Of a DNA stretch of 64,000 nt, positions 12,141-23,730 are shown piece after piece. The notes beneath the pieces were generated by a model that was given only the letters and a program-made list of their open reading frames with translations, ran no database searches and had not been told where the DNA came from. Source of the stretch: Blasia pusilla. Its lineage: Eukaryota; Marchantiophyta; Marchantiopsida; Blasiales. How positions within the stretch are numbered: the first letter of the stretch is position 1; every line of letters begins with the position of its first letter. Where the stretch lies: the NCBI GenBank assembly GCA_050084515.1, contig CM114275.1, positions 8,246,001 through 8,310,000 on the forward strand, written 5' to 3'. The position numbers and the translations under genes were made by a program.

Positions 12141-14055
12141 TCATAAAATCATCAAGTTAGTAAAATTAATAGATGATTTTATGGGTAGAGTACATAGAGA
12201 CCAAACATTGCACTTCCTCACCTTTATCATTAGGCCAATACGAGTCAACTAGGTGATAAAGTGAAAGAATATAGGGAAAATGAGGTCTCTAAGACAAACA
12301 ATATAAGTATCATATGCTAACAAAATGGAAATAAAACTCCAGAAGGCCTCAACTAAAGAGAAAATTGAACCAGAATGACCCAATGCAAAAGAAATCTCCT
12401 ACTGGTGGAAAACACCAAACCCGTAACCTGCTTCTCAAACATACCATGGTGGAAATAGTCCACGAAGTACCAAGATAACATGTGTTCAAGAAGTTTTTAG
12501 ATCTTTCATCCCTTCTAGCTCCCTTTGTTATAAACATCTATAATGTTTTATCTCCCTTTGTTATAAAAATATGTAGTATTTTATTGTCATCCTATAATTC
12601 CTAATGTCCTAACTCCATATAAGGATTTCCCAACCATTGTATTTATGATAAGCCTCCACTATTGTTGATGTACTTCTCTCAAGCCTCCCAAAACGAGTTT
12701 TTTTCCCACACAGGCTTGCCATGATCCCATTTTTGGTGCTAGCATTAATAAGCCCAAGGAAGCTCCACTAATTAGTAGTCAAACTGCCCAGAAACAAAAT
12801 TGAAAAGCTTTCTTATCACTCCACAACCTTGTGGAGTAAGGTGCTTAGTGTTGCAAAAAGCTTTACTGATAGTTGGAAGGCCCCTCATACACTCTCTATA
12901 GCCATTATTCACTCTATGAAAGGGTCTACCTCTTATATGGGACTTTCTTCACCTCATTTGTGGGTACCCACCCAATCTTTGGTACTACTAGTAAGACCAC
13001 CCGTGCTATACACATGCATAAAATGATCATGATTTTAATCCAAGTTGCCTACCCTCTTCCGGCCTTACGTGCTTCATTCCTTCAAAATTTCTTTTTTTTT
13101 ACCCTCTACTTACATAACCCGCAATGTGTTAGGTTAATAATATAGATCGATCGAGAGAGCGCAGTCCATGACAAACTTATGACATGCAGTACTCAAAAGC
13201 ACAGTCTCTCTTGCTTGCAGGGATGATTGGCGGCCGAATTGCCCCTTGATGCCGCCCACAAGGTTTCAACTCAGGATATCCTCTCTATGAGGATCTGATG
13301 CAGGCTCACTGAAGGACAAGAGATTGGAAGTAGTCAGTGACAGGATGATGTAGTCATCCAAGGAGACGGAAGACACAGGGGTTGGGTAGAGGTGCAAGAA
13401 ACATACAGCTCTGAAGTTTCAGTGAATTTTCATGTAAGGATTATTAGATGAAATAAAAACATTATCATTACTTCCCATGCCTAGTCTAAAACACCTCTAT
13501 GATGGTGGGTGCTGGTCGGAACCAATGTAGTTATATTTACAGTCGCTGCTTGAGATCACCGAATTCTAGATACACTTACAATGAATAAGCCACAGGCTCT
13601 TCATCAGGATTCAAGATTCTTCCACTTCATCCCCAAATCGCCACTGCTACAATTTGTACATTGCATAGATGCTTCTTGGTATTCTTTGTACATACTCACT
13701 CCCTGCCTGATCTGTCCTTCCCTTCCCTACCCTGCCCTGCCCTGCCCTCCCCTCCCCTCCCTGGATAGACGTATAATTCACAGACTTCGTTGACGAAAAT
13801 CTTCAGAAAGAGGGATTTCTTGAAGCTGATGTTCCGTTGCCATTTTTTCAGTTTCAGCATAAGAAGCATAAATAGATTGATCGTGTGAATCTCTTGGTTC
13901 CAATTAGGTTTCCGCCACTTCTTTTGACCTGGTTCAGTTTCTGCTCTGCAAGATCAGGAGTGACTCCAGTTTTCTTCAGTGTTGGGAGATAAGGTGCGCT
14001 GAATTCAATCCCTCTGTTTTCACCTGTTTGCACCGTTGCGAAACCATGGACTCTG
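12141..14055. other. spacer and probable 3' UTR of the LRR gene
   Basis: No gene recognised. The right part (about 13200-14055) is less AT-rich and probably includes the 3' UTR of the minus-strand LRR gene. A CCCTG/CCCTC pentanucleotide run occupies about 13716-13762. Confidence 0.45.
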
Positions 14056-17000
14056 TCAGCGAAGGCGGATCACAGCTAAGTTGGGCAGGGAAGATGACTG
14101 AAGTCTTTCTACTGCAGCTTGGGTGACTTTGCATGAGTGAAGCGCCAGGGATGTCAGGTTGCTCAGATTTCGAAGGTGCTGAAGACCTGCGTTCGTGATC
14201 CGGGAATTATTTACATTGAGGGACACTAGGCTCGTCATTCCTGGATCAGTAACAATGACACAGAAGCACTGTGAGAACACCACAGAGCACTCTCCAGAGC
14301 AAACGAATGTCAATTGAACATGGCCATATTATAGAAGTTCTAGCTATGCTCTGTGGTGCCTTAGGCATAGACAACTGAGAGGAAAGTATAACCTGGGTAT
14401 CCACAGGGACTGACAGCCCAGAGAAAGTAAAAATAAAACAGAGAGAACTAGAGCAGGGTGACATTCACAAAGGGAATCATCAAAGTGAACACAATCATGG
14501 GTCAGACACAGGATGCCAAATATAACTCAGTGAGGATAAGAGAGCAGAGTGCTCTCCCTTGCCAGCTCCATCAAATTGAACCCGATCTACAACACCTATG
14601 GAATGCTGCAGCTTAAAGCTGGACTCTGGAGAAACAAGTAACTTGAGCATCCACGACCACCTCTACAGGCCAGAGGATGATAGATTCAGGCAAGCTGGAT
14701 AGACCAATAATCGAGAAGTATAAATAAAGGCATACCGGATAAAGACTGGAGTGCATGATCTGTGAGTTGATAGTTTTGTGACAGATTCAGTGATGTCAAC
14801 GACGTCAAGTCCTTGATGTTCCTCACTCCTGCATCTGTGATGTTGCCACCGCACAGCTCAAGTGACTGCAGCATTTTGAAATCTGATGCACAACAGCCAC
14901 CACCTCAATCAGATTGTTAGGAGCACTTGGACACTCGAGATAACCTGGAATGGACTATCAAACAACTGATAGTCTCAAAGCTGCAAGTGTTTGTAGTATA
15001 CAATAGACATCAAGAGTTGAGTACAGTTATGGCAAACTGAATCGCTGAAAAAGGTGTGGTGAAGAAGGGTGATCATGTTTATAAGACATTGAACACAAGC
15101 ACCTCTCTTTACAGCACCTGTGCGCTGGAATAAGCCATTTTTCAAACTTCTTTGCTTCCATGGAAGAAAGGCCATACATCTCATACATGTAAAGCACTCC
15201 ACTACAGATTTGTTTCTCCACAAAAACAAAATAAAGGACAAAATTCTGGACATAAACTAGTGAAATATCTTTAAGACCTCAGCTTTACCCGACTAGAAGT
15301 TATTATGCTCTTGCTACTGACTGTACCCAGTTCTCAGCAGTTTAGGAGTCCAAAAATAAGTACAGAACAAAAGTGGCAGACAATTTTCTCCATCTTCGAT
15401 ACCCAGAGGAAAGTCTCTGGGGTATGAAACTCTTGGACAAGAGATACAGTGGGGGATATTGAATACGCACGACGAAGGCTTGCGGTGCCATGGTCTGTGA
15501 TTTTTGCACCGAAAAGATCCAAGTTTGTCAGATTGGTCAAACCTGCGACACACACAATGGATGCCACATTGATCCATCTATCACACACATGTAAAAACCA
15601 GTGACGCTGCAAAGTTTGTTTATATGGCAATTGAATGAATGAAGTTTGAAATACCATTCTGTGCCCAAGAGACTGATGCATTGCATGTCATATGACAACA
15701 ATACTACAAGAAAATCACCAGAGTGCACGAACAGAACAATCGCTCTGTGTGCTGCCATTTTTCATCCAGTGCATTAAAACTCACGTGTGAGAGTCATGAG
15801 ACCAGCATCTGTAATTTGTCGTGAATCAAGATTGAGGGATGTGAGAGACACTATCCCTGCTATCTTTCTCAGCCCATCATTAGTTATTGATGTGAAGGAC
15901 AGATTCAGACTCTCCAGCTTGGATAGACCTGTACCCACATCTCATCCACAGAGCTCACTATTAAACACTCAGCAATGGAACCACAAACATGAACAAACTT
16001 TGCAAGATTACCTTAATAGTACGTAGCTCTGAGCAGCTGAAGGCTGCTCAGAGTTCTGTAGATCTTCCATCGTGGTGATCAGTGTTCCATGCCAGCTGGA
16101 GTCTGATCTTTGCTTTGTCAAATGAATGGATCACATGTCTATCAAGATACATTTTAAGCCAACTCGAACAAGAAACAACAGACCTTCAGACCATGGAACA
16201 CTGATCACCACGATGGGAGAATAACTAAAGCATGAACGCAACTCCACAGCTAGGAACTTGTCGGGGCAAAGAACGAGTGAAACCTGAAAGGTACTGGAGT
16301 GCGTTATCACCAATTTCTGAGTCTGAGAGGTCCAACTTCCTTAGGTTGCGAAAACCTGTTGACAGATAGCAAGAAGTCAACTATGTTCATCAGAAAGTAA
16401 AAAAGACGGGGTTATTAATCCTGAGTCTGAAAGTTCTATATTAGGAAAATTTTCAAGAAAACTAGCTATTGAGGCAAGTCAAGCAAGTAGAGCATGCTAC
16501 GTTTAGATGGAGGCTAGTGGCAGCTCTACTTTATTAGACATATCTCGATTTTATGAGGACACTGTCTCTGTGGTTGAATAATTTAGTTCCTTGAAGACTT
16601 TTCCCCTTACTCCAACACAGCCACTGTCTGGTCTCTATTTTTATTCGACTCTTTCAGTCCCCTTTTAATTATCCTGGAAAAGTTTCTTCCCATTCCTCTT
16701 TCAAGTATTATTGTTTCGAACGAATATGTCATTTAAAAACCATCATGCATCTCAAATTAATACCGAACTGAATGATGATTCACAACATCTATAGAGCTAT
16801 TCCTTCACTAAGACATGTAAATAGATAATCCATGTACATATGTTGGAGTAGTTATATTCCAGTTCATATTGAGTTCCCAACAAAGTAGCTTATAAGCCAC
16901 ATTTTAACTTCAAATCAATCTCTGCATAGGATGTGAAAAGCACACCTTTAAAGTACTGAGCCCCCACATTCCCCACCTTGCACTGATCCAAGTTCAAACT

Positions 17001-20000
17001 CTCCAGATTGGTCAAATCTGAACATGAAGATTAGTGGACCTTAGCACTTTACTTTCACGCTAGATATGACGCTGCTGGCAATTTACACTAGAGAAGAAGG
17101 AGAACCACTAGCATCAATAACCCACCTTGCAACTGTCACACTAGCATTTCTGCTCATAAGCTGATTCTCCCTGCCACTGAATGTAAAGTTCTGATTATTC
17201 CCAAGGTTACTGTCCTTCAAATACCCAATCAATATTTCAAGAGGCGAAATCAGACAAGGATGCTACACTTTGAAAATGCTTGTCAAACTCTTGAAAGAAA
17301 ATATATATACCTTTTAGGTAGGCAAACCCATGATCTGTTATTTCGTTGTAACCCATGTTGAGACATTTTAGGCTCACAAGTCCTGCATCCAGGAGCCCAT
17401 TAGATACATTTGTTGGTTCACTAAATTGGTAGCCATTGGCAATAATCGAGCCAATCTCTGCATAATTAAATGTTTAAGAAACTCCTGCAAAACTTGATAA
17501 ACCAATTGGAACAACTTGACTGATGCATTGACCATGCAGTGACAGTTGGGGAATGCAAACAAGTGCCTCATGCTCCCTAAATCCTTTCATTTTCTCGAGA
17601 ATCACTATTTTGGATATATATCAGCTGAGAGACTACTCATTCGTGCCTTTAGTAGCCTTACAACCACAGATCCCTGGTCGGACAGTGCTAAAGATTGGGA
17701 TCAGAGGAAGGAACAACTGAAGAAAGGACCATATGAGAGGGAGACCCTCACATAGTGTGATTCCACCAATACAGAGTAATGGTGCAGAGCTTTTAGGTGT
17801 CACCTACGAACTCTTTCAACACTATCAACCTTCCTTGCTAGGGATCCCCAATAAGTGTTACTGACTGTAATCATTAAGAAGTCTCTGTTGTAGGCTTGCG
17901 ACCATAAGCCCCACACCCTGGTTGGACGATGCTAAAGAGACCGTAATCATTAAGAAGTGTCCATTGTAGCCTTGTGACCATAGATCCTATGCCCTGGAAG
18001 GATGGTGCTAGCCGAGGAGATGGTACTCATTAAGTAGAACTTGTTGTAGTCCTGCATTCGTGGACCTTGCACCCTGGTTGCCTGGTGCTAGAGACTGGGA
18101 TAGGTGCTGAGGGAGGAGGACGTGAAGAAGGTAACCTATGAGAGGAGGGAGACTTTCATGTAATGTGAGTGATTACCATATAGAGTCTTGGTGTGGAGCT
18201 TCCAGGTATCAAACAAAACACTTTTCCAACATTATCCACTTGATTGGGATCTCCAAAACACATTAGTTCCCAGTGCAGCGTAGCAGCTTTGGGTAGTGAC
18301 CCTAGACGACTGAACATGACGAACAGCTCTGGTGGTAGCAGCTCAGCTATTTCAGGCAAGATTGCTTATCTTCGTCGTAAATTTCACACCAACTTACCAG
18401 CTGTGCCTGAAGCTTTCATTTTCAGCATCAAACTAGGTGGACTTGTATTATGTTCCCATCCATCAGGGAGCAGGATGGGAACATAATAGAAGTCCAAGTC
18501 GTGATTCAAGGGGACTGGGTTTGTCTTGGACTTAAACATAAGCCCGGTTCTCAAACAAGGAATCCTCCAAAGACCTCTATGTTCACTAGTTACGCGGAGG
18601 GGGGCTGGACACACAGGTGAAGCACGATCTGGTCTTGTGACCAGAGATCCCATGCCCTGATTGGACAGTGCTAGATTCTGCTAGTGCAGAGTAAGGAAGA
18701 ACTAAAGAGAGTACCCTAAGCTAGGGGGAAGACTCTCTCATATAGTGTTGCTGCTTACCATATAGAGTGCTAGGGTGAAGAACCTGGTATCAATAACAAA
18801 ACTCTCTGGCACAATCTACCTAACCTCTTTGGGATTCCCAAAAGATGTTATCCGCCAGTGCAGTAGCTTTTGGCAGCGAATCTAGGCTACTAAGTGTGAA
18901 TCAGAGCTGAAGTGACGAAGGTGCTGTATGAGAGGAGGGAGACTCCTTCACCTAGTGTGAGTGCTGACCAGAGAATGTTGGTGTGTTAGAGCAAGAGCTT
19001 TCAATTATCAACCAAGAAGCTGTTTATAACACTATCCACCTAACCTGATTGGGATCCCGAATACAGGTTCCTTGCAAGAGCAGCAGCTTTGGGGAGTGCT
19101 TCTAGGCTACGGAATCTGTTGAACAGTTCTGGAGTTACTAGTTTGGAAATGTCAGCATAGGCTATTGCTTTTTGTGTTGTGAATTTTGCACAGGTGACCA
19201 GGTAGTGACTTGGGGTTTCATCCCCATCATCACACAAGGTGCAAGTCCTTCGCCCAGTTCCTATCTTGCCTTTTATATGGTTCAAGGGCATCACCTTCCT
19301 CCTGAACTTGAACTTGAGCCAGGTTCCCAAAAAAGGACTCCCCCACAAATAGTTCTTCAGTTGTATGAGTTCAGGACACAGTTCACAAAGAAATTTGACA
19401 ATTTCATATCCTCCTTTCAATGCTGTTTCACTATGAGGTATCACACAGTTCAAACCCTGGACAGAACTTTGTTGCTTGTACAATCTTTTCGACCTCTCTC
19501 ATCCAAGTTTTGGCCTGCTTGACTGGCCTCCTTAGGCTCCACGTGTTCCCCATCAACAATTTACAGCAGAGGCAGGTAGATAAGCAAAGCGAGACTCTAC
19601 CCATTAGGGAGCGCCTTTCATAGCCCTGCTGACATGGAGCCCATCCCCTTGGATTGTGCTAGCAAAGGGTGAAGACGGAGGTAGGACAAAATCTCTAATC
19701 ATTCAGTAAAAGTAGGTTGTTGCCCAGATCAAAGTCTAAAATTTTAACCCATTATTTACCTTCAAGTTTCATGAAACCTGTATCTGTTAAGCGACAGTGC
19801 TTGACATTCAGCGAGGATAATGAACTCAAACCTGTAGGAAATACAAATACACTATCATCAGTTGAAAGCATTTTTTCAGCGGCAAACTTCTTCAAGAGTT
19901 TTTGACACTTGGAAACTTCTCTAACATGGAAAGCTAGGTCAATTTTCACTATTCAATACCATCTCCTTACCTTTCAACTAAGCACTGGAAGCTCCTAATG

Positions 20001-23000
20001 GCTCCAAAATGGCTTAGTATTTTTAGTAGCCAAGGTTTGTCCTCACCCACAGCTCTTCTCCTAATCTGGCTCTGTACAAGGGGTACTTGTGCTGGGTGTG
20101 GGATGCAGATTATGACACACCTGTAAAGAAACCCATTTCCCGATAGATTTCCTACTCTTGTATTCACTGACATGTCACACTTAAGTCATCACTCTAAAAT
20201 ATTTTTGTCCCTAACTTTGATTTCTCTTCCCCGTTAAATGTCTTGCTATCTGAGTGCACCAAGCCCAAGACGTAATGACCATAAGCCTTAGGTACACTCT
20301 TCCATCACACAACAATGACATATTAATGACGTAAAGGAGCTCTGTCTCATTGATCCACAGAACCACAATCATCTGGTAGCAAATCGAGATGATTTCACAT
20401 CTGGTAACCTTCAACCTCATTTTATAAATACTTGAATGTCATCCACGATCCTCTAGACGGACACAACATGAAGACTATAGAGCTATCAAAACCTCCAGGT
20501 GAAGGATTTTGCAGAAGATACATAAGCTTTCTGTTACAGTATGGGTGAGTATCAACCAGCAATTGTGTCCATGCATGCTTCAGTAACAGGGCAGCCTTCC
20601 ATGCCGAGGGTCTGGAGCTTAGTTAATCCTGGACAAAAGCAAAGTCGGCTGTCATTAGTATTTCAAGCAAAGTGCATCTTGAAGCAAGTTGATTTTCTGG
20701 AATTGATCAGCATAGACTGGTCAAGGTTGCCCTGATCTTCATAGACAAATCTGTTGAAATTTGTTAATATCTAGTTTAGTCATGCCCTAAAAGTAATTAG
20801 TCAAATACTAACTTAGTTGGATACTAATTTAGTTAGCTAGAGATAACTTAGTGTTCCTCTATCTTTTTAGGGTAACCTTGAATTAGGGCAATTCTCGAGT
20901 TAGGGCTAGCCACCATCTGTTATTTAGGGTATGGATCTGTTCAAGAAGATCTAAGGGCCAGAAGTGCTCACCCTCATGTATATAATGTCTCTGTTTAGAA
21001 AGTAGAAGCCAATTCTACAGCATGCACAGTTTTGGTGAGGACTCTTGAGGCTCTTGGTCCTGCTGCAGAGTGATCAGAGAGTAGGAAGAGGAGATTGAGA
21101 CTAATTGCTGTGCTTGCTAGAGCCTCACTGGAAGGCAGATTGTTTTGTCTAATATGCTGATGGAGATTGTTTGTGCTCAATGAGGTGCGCCATGTCTCAT
21201 CTCTGAGCTGGTGACATGTGAGGATCTGTAGTGTGAGTGCAAGGTGTGACTGTGTAGAATCCTTCTTAGTATCTCTTAGATAATAAGAAGAGTCACATTA
21301 TGGTAGGGCTCTGATTTGGCAATAGAGATAGAAACTGACTTGCTGATTGTGTACAAGCTGAAATCATGGATGGTCTAGCTGATGCTAGCTCTGATTTTGT
21401 ACAAAGAGATACTTCTGCTGGTCAATCATTTTCTCAGGTTATGGGCCCACCCCAAACCTTTCTCCTTAGTGATTTCAGCAGTATAGAGAAGTTGAATGGT
21501 GGAAACTATAGAGAATGGGAGTATCGTGTAATCCAGAAAGGCTATAACGGAGAAGAATGTTTCTTTCATAGTACAGTAAAGATTTCCAAGAATTTTTCTT
21601 TCAAAATGGCCGCTGAATTGAGAAAACGTCCTCTATTTTAAACAAAGACAGTAGAGTAACCACCTTTCAGAGCCAAAATGCCATGATCATTCACTTTGCT
21701 TCGAGATATTTGCAGGTCCTCAAGATTCACTAGACCTGTTCAAGGGTACCAGCACATTCCACAACCACCAGCATCAGAACTTTGTCCTATGTCAACCTCA
21801 GATTCTGAAACTATTGATGGCAAACAAAGAGAAAACCAAATCACAAATATGAAAGGATTATGTCACTCCCCTATTACTGTATTTCAGGGCCTCCAAACCA
21901 TTTCTTCAAGCCGACGGTATCAGAGACTCCGTTATGAATGTTAGGCAAGGAAATGTTGCCTAGTTCTACAGACTACTCAGGATAGTTTACATTCAAATGG
22001 CTACTTTTAAACCTCTGAACCCGACTGTTTATGCGGCTGTTGCATCTACTGTCTGGGGGTACTGTGAAGAAAAACAGGGCCATCCCTTGACTTGATCAAA
22101 TGAAAAACGTAGAGAACCAGGGTATCATAACATCTTCTTCACCCAACCCACGACTCCCTGCACATTACATGGAGAAGTACAGACCTGCCAGTGCTTTTAT
22201 ATCGGAATTTCTGATGCAAATACACCATCCGACATTCAGACTTCTTAGCTGCGTGAGCCCTGCCAACTCAACAGTCATGATAGTAAATAGTTCATATGTG
22301 CCATGGCAATCACACCTTAACATCAAGACGAGCTGGGATCATGTTACAGTGGTCTCAAGGGAAGTCACTTGGGAAACGGGAGTGACATACCCCTGAGGTG
22401 AGCAAGACCTCCATGTATCTTTGGACATTTCTCCAAGTCAAGACTTGCTAGATTCACAAGCCCAGCGAGATGCCCCAACCCAGCGGCCGTGATTGAACTG
22501 CTACTCCGGAAACTCAGAGAGGTCAAGTTTGTAAGACCTGAAACACATACTCACCTGAATTCAGTAACTGGTGGCCCGGCTAGCAACATATCACTGCCAG
22601 ATCTCCGGTTAGTCTTTCATCTTAATGGGGAGAACTAACAACGGGTGTGTTAAGATAATCCCCTAGAATAGAGGAAGACACAAAATTACACTGGAAAATT
22701 CAACAACACACAACCAATTTCTTATCACATTTGTAACATGCACTCGGACTGCTTGCCTGATAGTGATGTGAATCCAATGTCGGATATGCTTTCACAGTAA
22801 TTAATGCACAAATTCTGTAAGTTACAACATTCCTGTATAAATGGCAGTCCCTCATCTGTCACTGCTGAGCTCGAAATATCCACAGCCAATAGAGATTTTC
22901 CCTGTCCTCCAATGATCTCCATCCAGTTGTCTTCCACTCCAATGTAGTCGCCAAGAAGTACATCCTGCAAGTTTGCTCAACCTCACAGTTTCAGACACAG

Positions 23001-23730
23001 CAATCGGATGTTGACTTAGTCATTCTATAATTATTGTACTTTGAACAGGATCTTTCTTTCACACTCTTCTGTGGAAGAGCCAGCTGCACATGAGCATCTG
23101 CCGTTCTTGGATGTGCAAATGCCGATAACTTGAGAACGGAATGAAAGACCTCATTTGGAGACAAAAGCCAGTGAACAGAAAGGCACCTGAATGGCACAGT
23201 CTCGAAATAAGCAGAGAACTGGATAAGAAAGAAGCTGCCGGCGGACAAGCTCATTGAAAACTTGCTGGCTGAGGTCCCTCGGCAGCATAGCCAATGAGTT
23301 ATACCGTCCAATGCTCTGTGAACAAAACAGCTGCCCTCAGATCGTGTACAATCACACTAGCTCCTTCCGTCACAAAATGTTCGACGGCATCACGGATTCA
23401 GCAAGTGGAGACAGAAGCTCAAACAAGATAATATCAGATGTTGTTTATGTTCTCATTTGAACCCCAAGAAGAAAGCCCTTGACACAAACTCTGAATTGAC
23501 CACTCCCATTTTACTGACTTCAGTACCTGACATATTTCACGTATTGTTATCTCCAGCAGGGATGGATATTTGCCTCCCCCAACCATAATCTCCTGTTCAT
23601 GACCCACACTGGGATGCTTCGCAGGCCATTTCAGGCTTATGCTCCTGCTCAATCTCCCCGATCCTTCTGCCTTCAAATCAGCTCCCTCATTTTCTGGCTG
23701 ATCCCTCTTTCTTGAGCATGCAGAACCCAT
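14056..23730 (-). CDS. plant leucine-rich-repeat protein, 15 exons (AT1G15740-type)
   Basis: Exons: 23527-23730, 23187-23315, 22757-22964, 22391-22537, 22185-22259, 21664-21735, 20557-20628, 19760-19831, 17311-17382, 16946-17017, 16284-16355, 15785-15928, 15471-15542, 14736-14882, 14056-14240. Phases all agree and give 580 residues, close to about 585 remembered for the Arabidopsis relative. The N-terminus is MGSACSRKRDQ. Residues about 78-90 (LPRDLSQQVFNEL) look like a short F-box-like helix. From about residue 112 there are cysteine-containing and plant-type LRRs of 24 residues (SLNL-...-ITDxGL), ending NLAVIRLR. Introns 3-14 all sit in phase 1 at the same repeat position, usually after the G of a xxG codon. 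Intron 3 begins GC rather than GT. Partner and function are unknown; LRRs suggest protein binding. Confidence 0.93.
16027..16053. repeat. short perfect hairpin in LRR intron
   Basis: Arms 16027-16037 (CTCTGAGCAGC) and 16043-16053 are exact reverse complements with a 5-nt loop. It lies 14 bp left of the larger inverted repeat. Confidence 0.7.
16067..16216. repeat. 25-bp perfect inverted repeat with extended imperfect stem
   Basis: Arms 16067-16091 and 16192-16216 are exact reverse complements (left arm starts CCATCGTGGTG). Pairing continues inwards imperfectly for about 16 bp, leaving a loop of roughly 60-70 nt. It lies in the intron between LRR exons 15785-15928 and 16284-16355. The shape is that of a small-RNA precursor or a foldback element. 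Confidence 0.85.
17640..19660 (-). mobile_element. pile of diverged LINE 3' ends in an LRR intron
   Basis: The intron between exons at 17382 and 19760 is filled with repeated, diverged pieces in one orientation. The best copy (19040-19483, minus) encodes LKNYLWGSPFLGTW, a zinc-knuckle-like CTLCDDGDETPSHYLVTC and PELFNRFRSLEALPKAA. A second copy near 18160-18650 encodes LWRIPCLRTGLMFKSK and PELFVMFSRLGSLPKAA. Further 3' pieces recur near 17650-17850 and 18640-18960, shown by repeated GATTGGGATC and GAGAGGAGGGAGAC blocks. This is the C-terminal end of a non-LTR retrotransposon, different from the 31-kb family. All copies are broken. Confidence 0.75.
20752..21560 (+). mobile_element. Ty1/copia-type LTR with start of gag, truncated
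   Basis: The LTR begins TGTTGAAATTTGTTAATAT at 20752 and ends about 21297. It is followed by a degenerate primer-binding site (TGGTAGGGCTCTGATT near 21301; initiator-Met elements have TGGTATCAGAGC). An open frame from 21366 encodes the copia gag N-terminus with IEKLNGGNYREWEYR, then loses similarity near 21540. No integrase, RT or second LTR is present. It is inserted antisense to the LRR gene, in the intron between exons 6 and 7. Confidence 0.75.
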
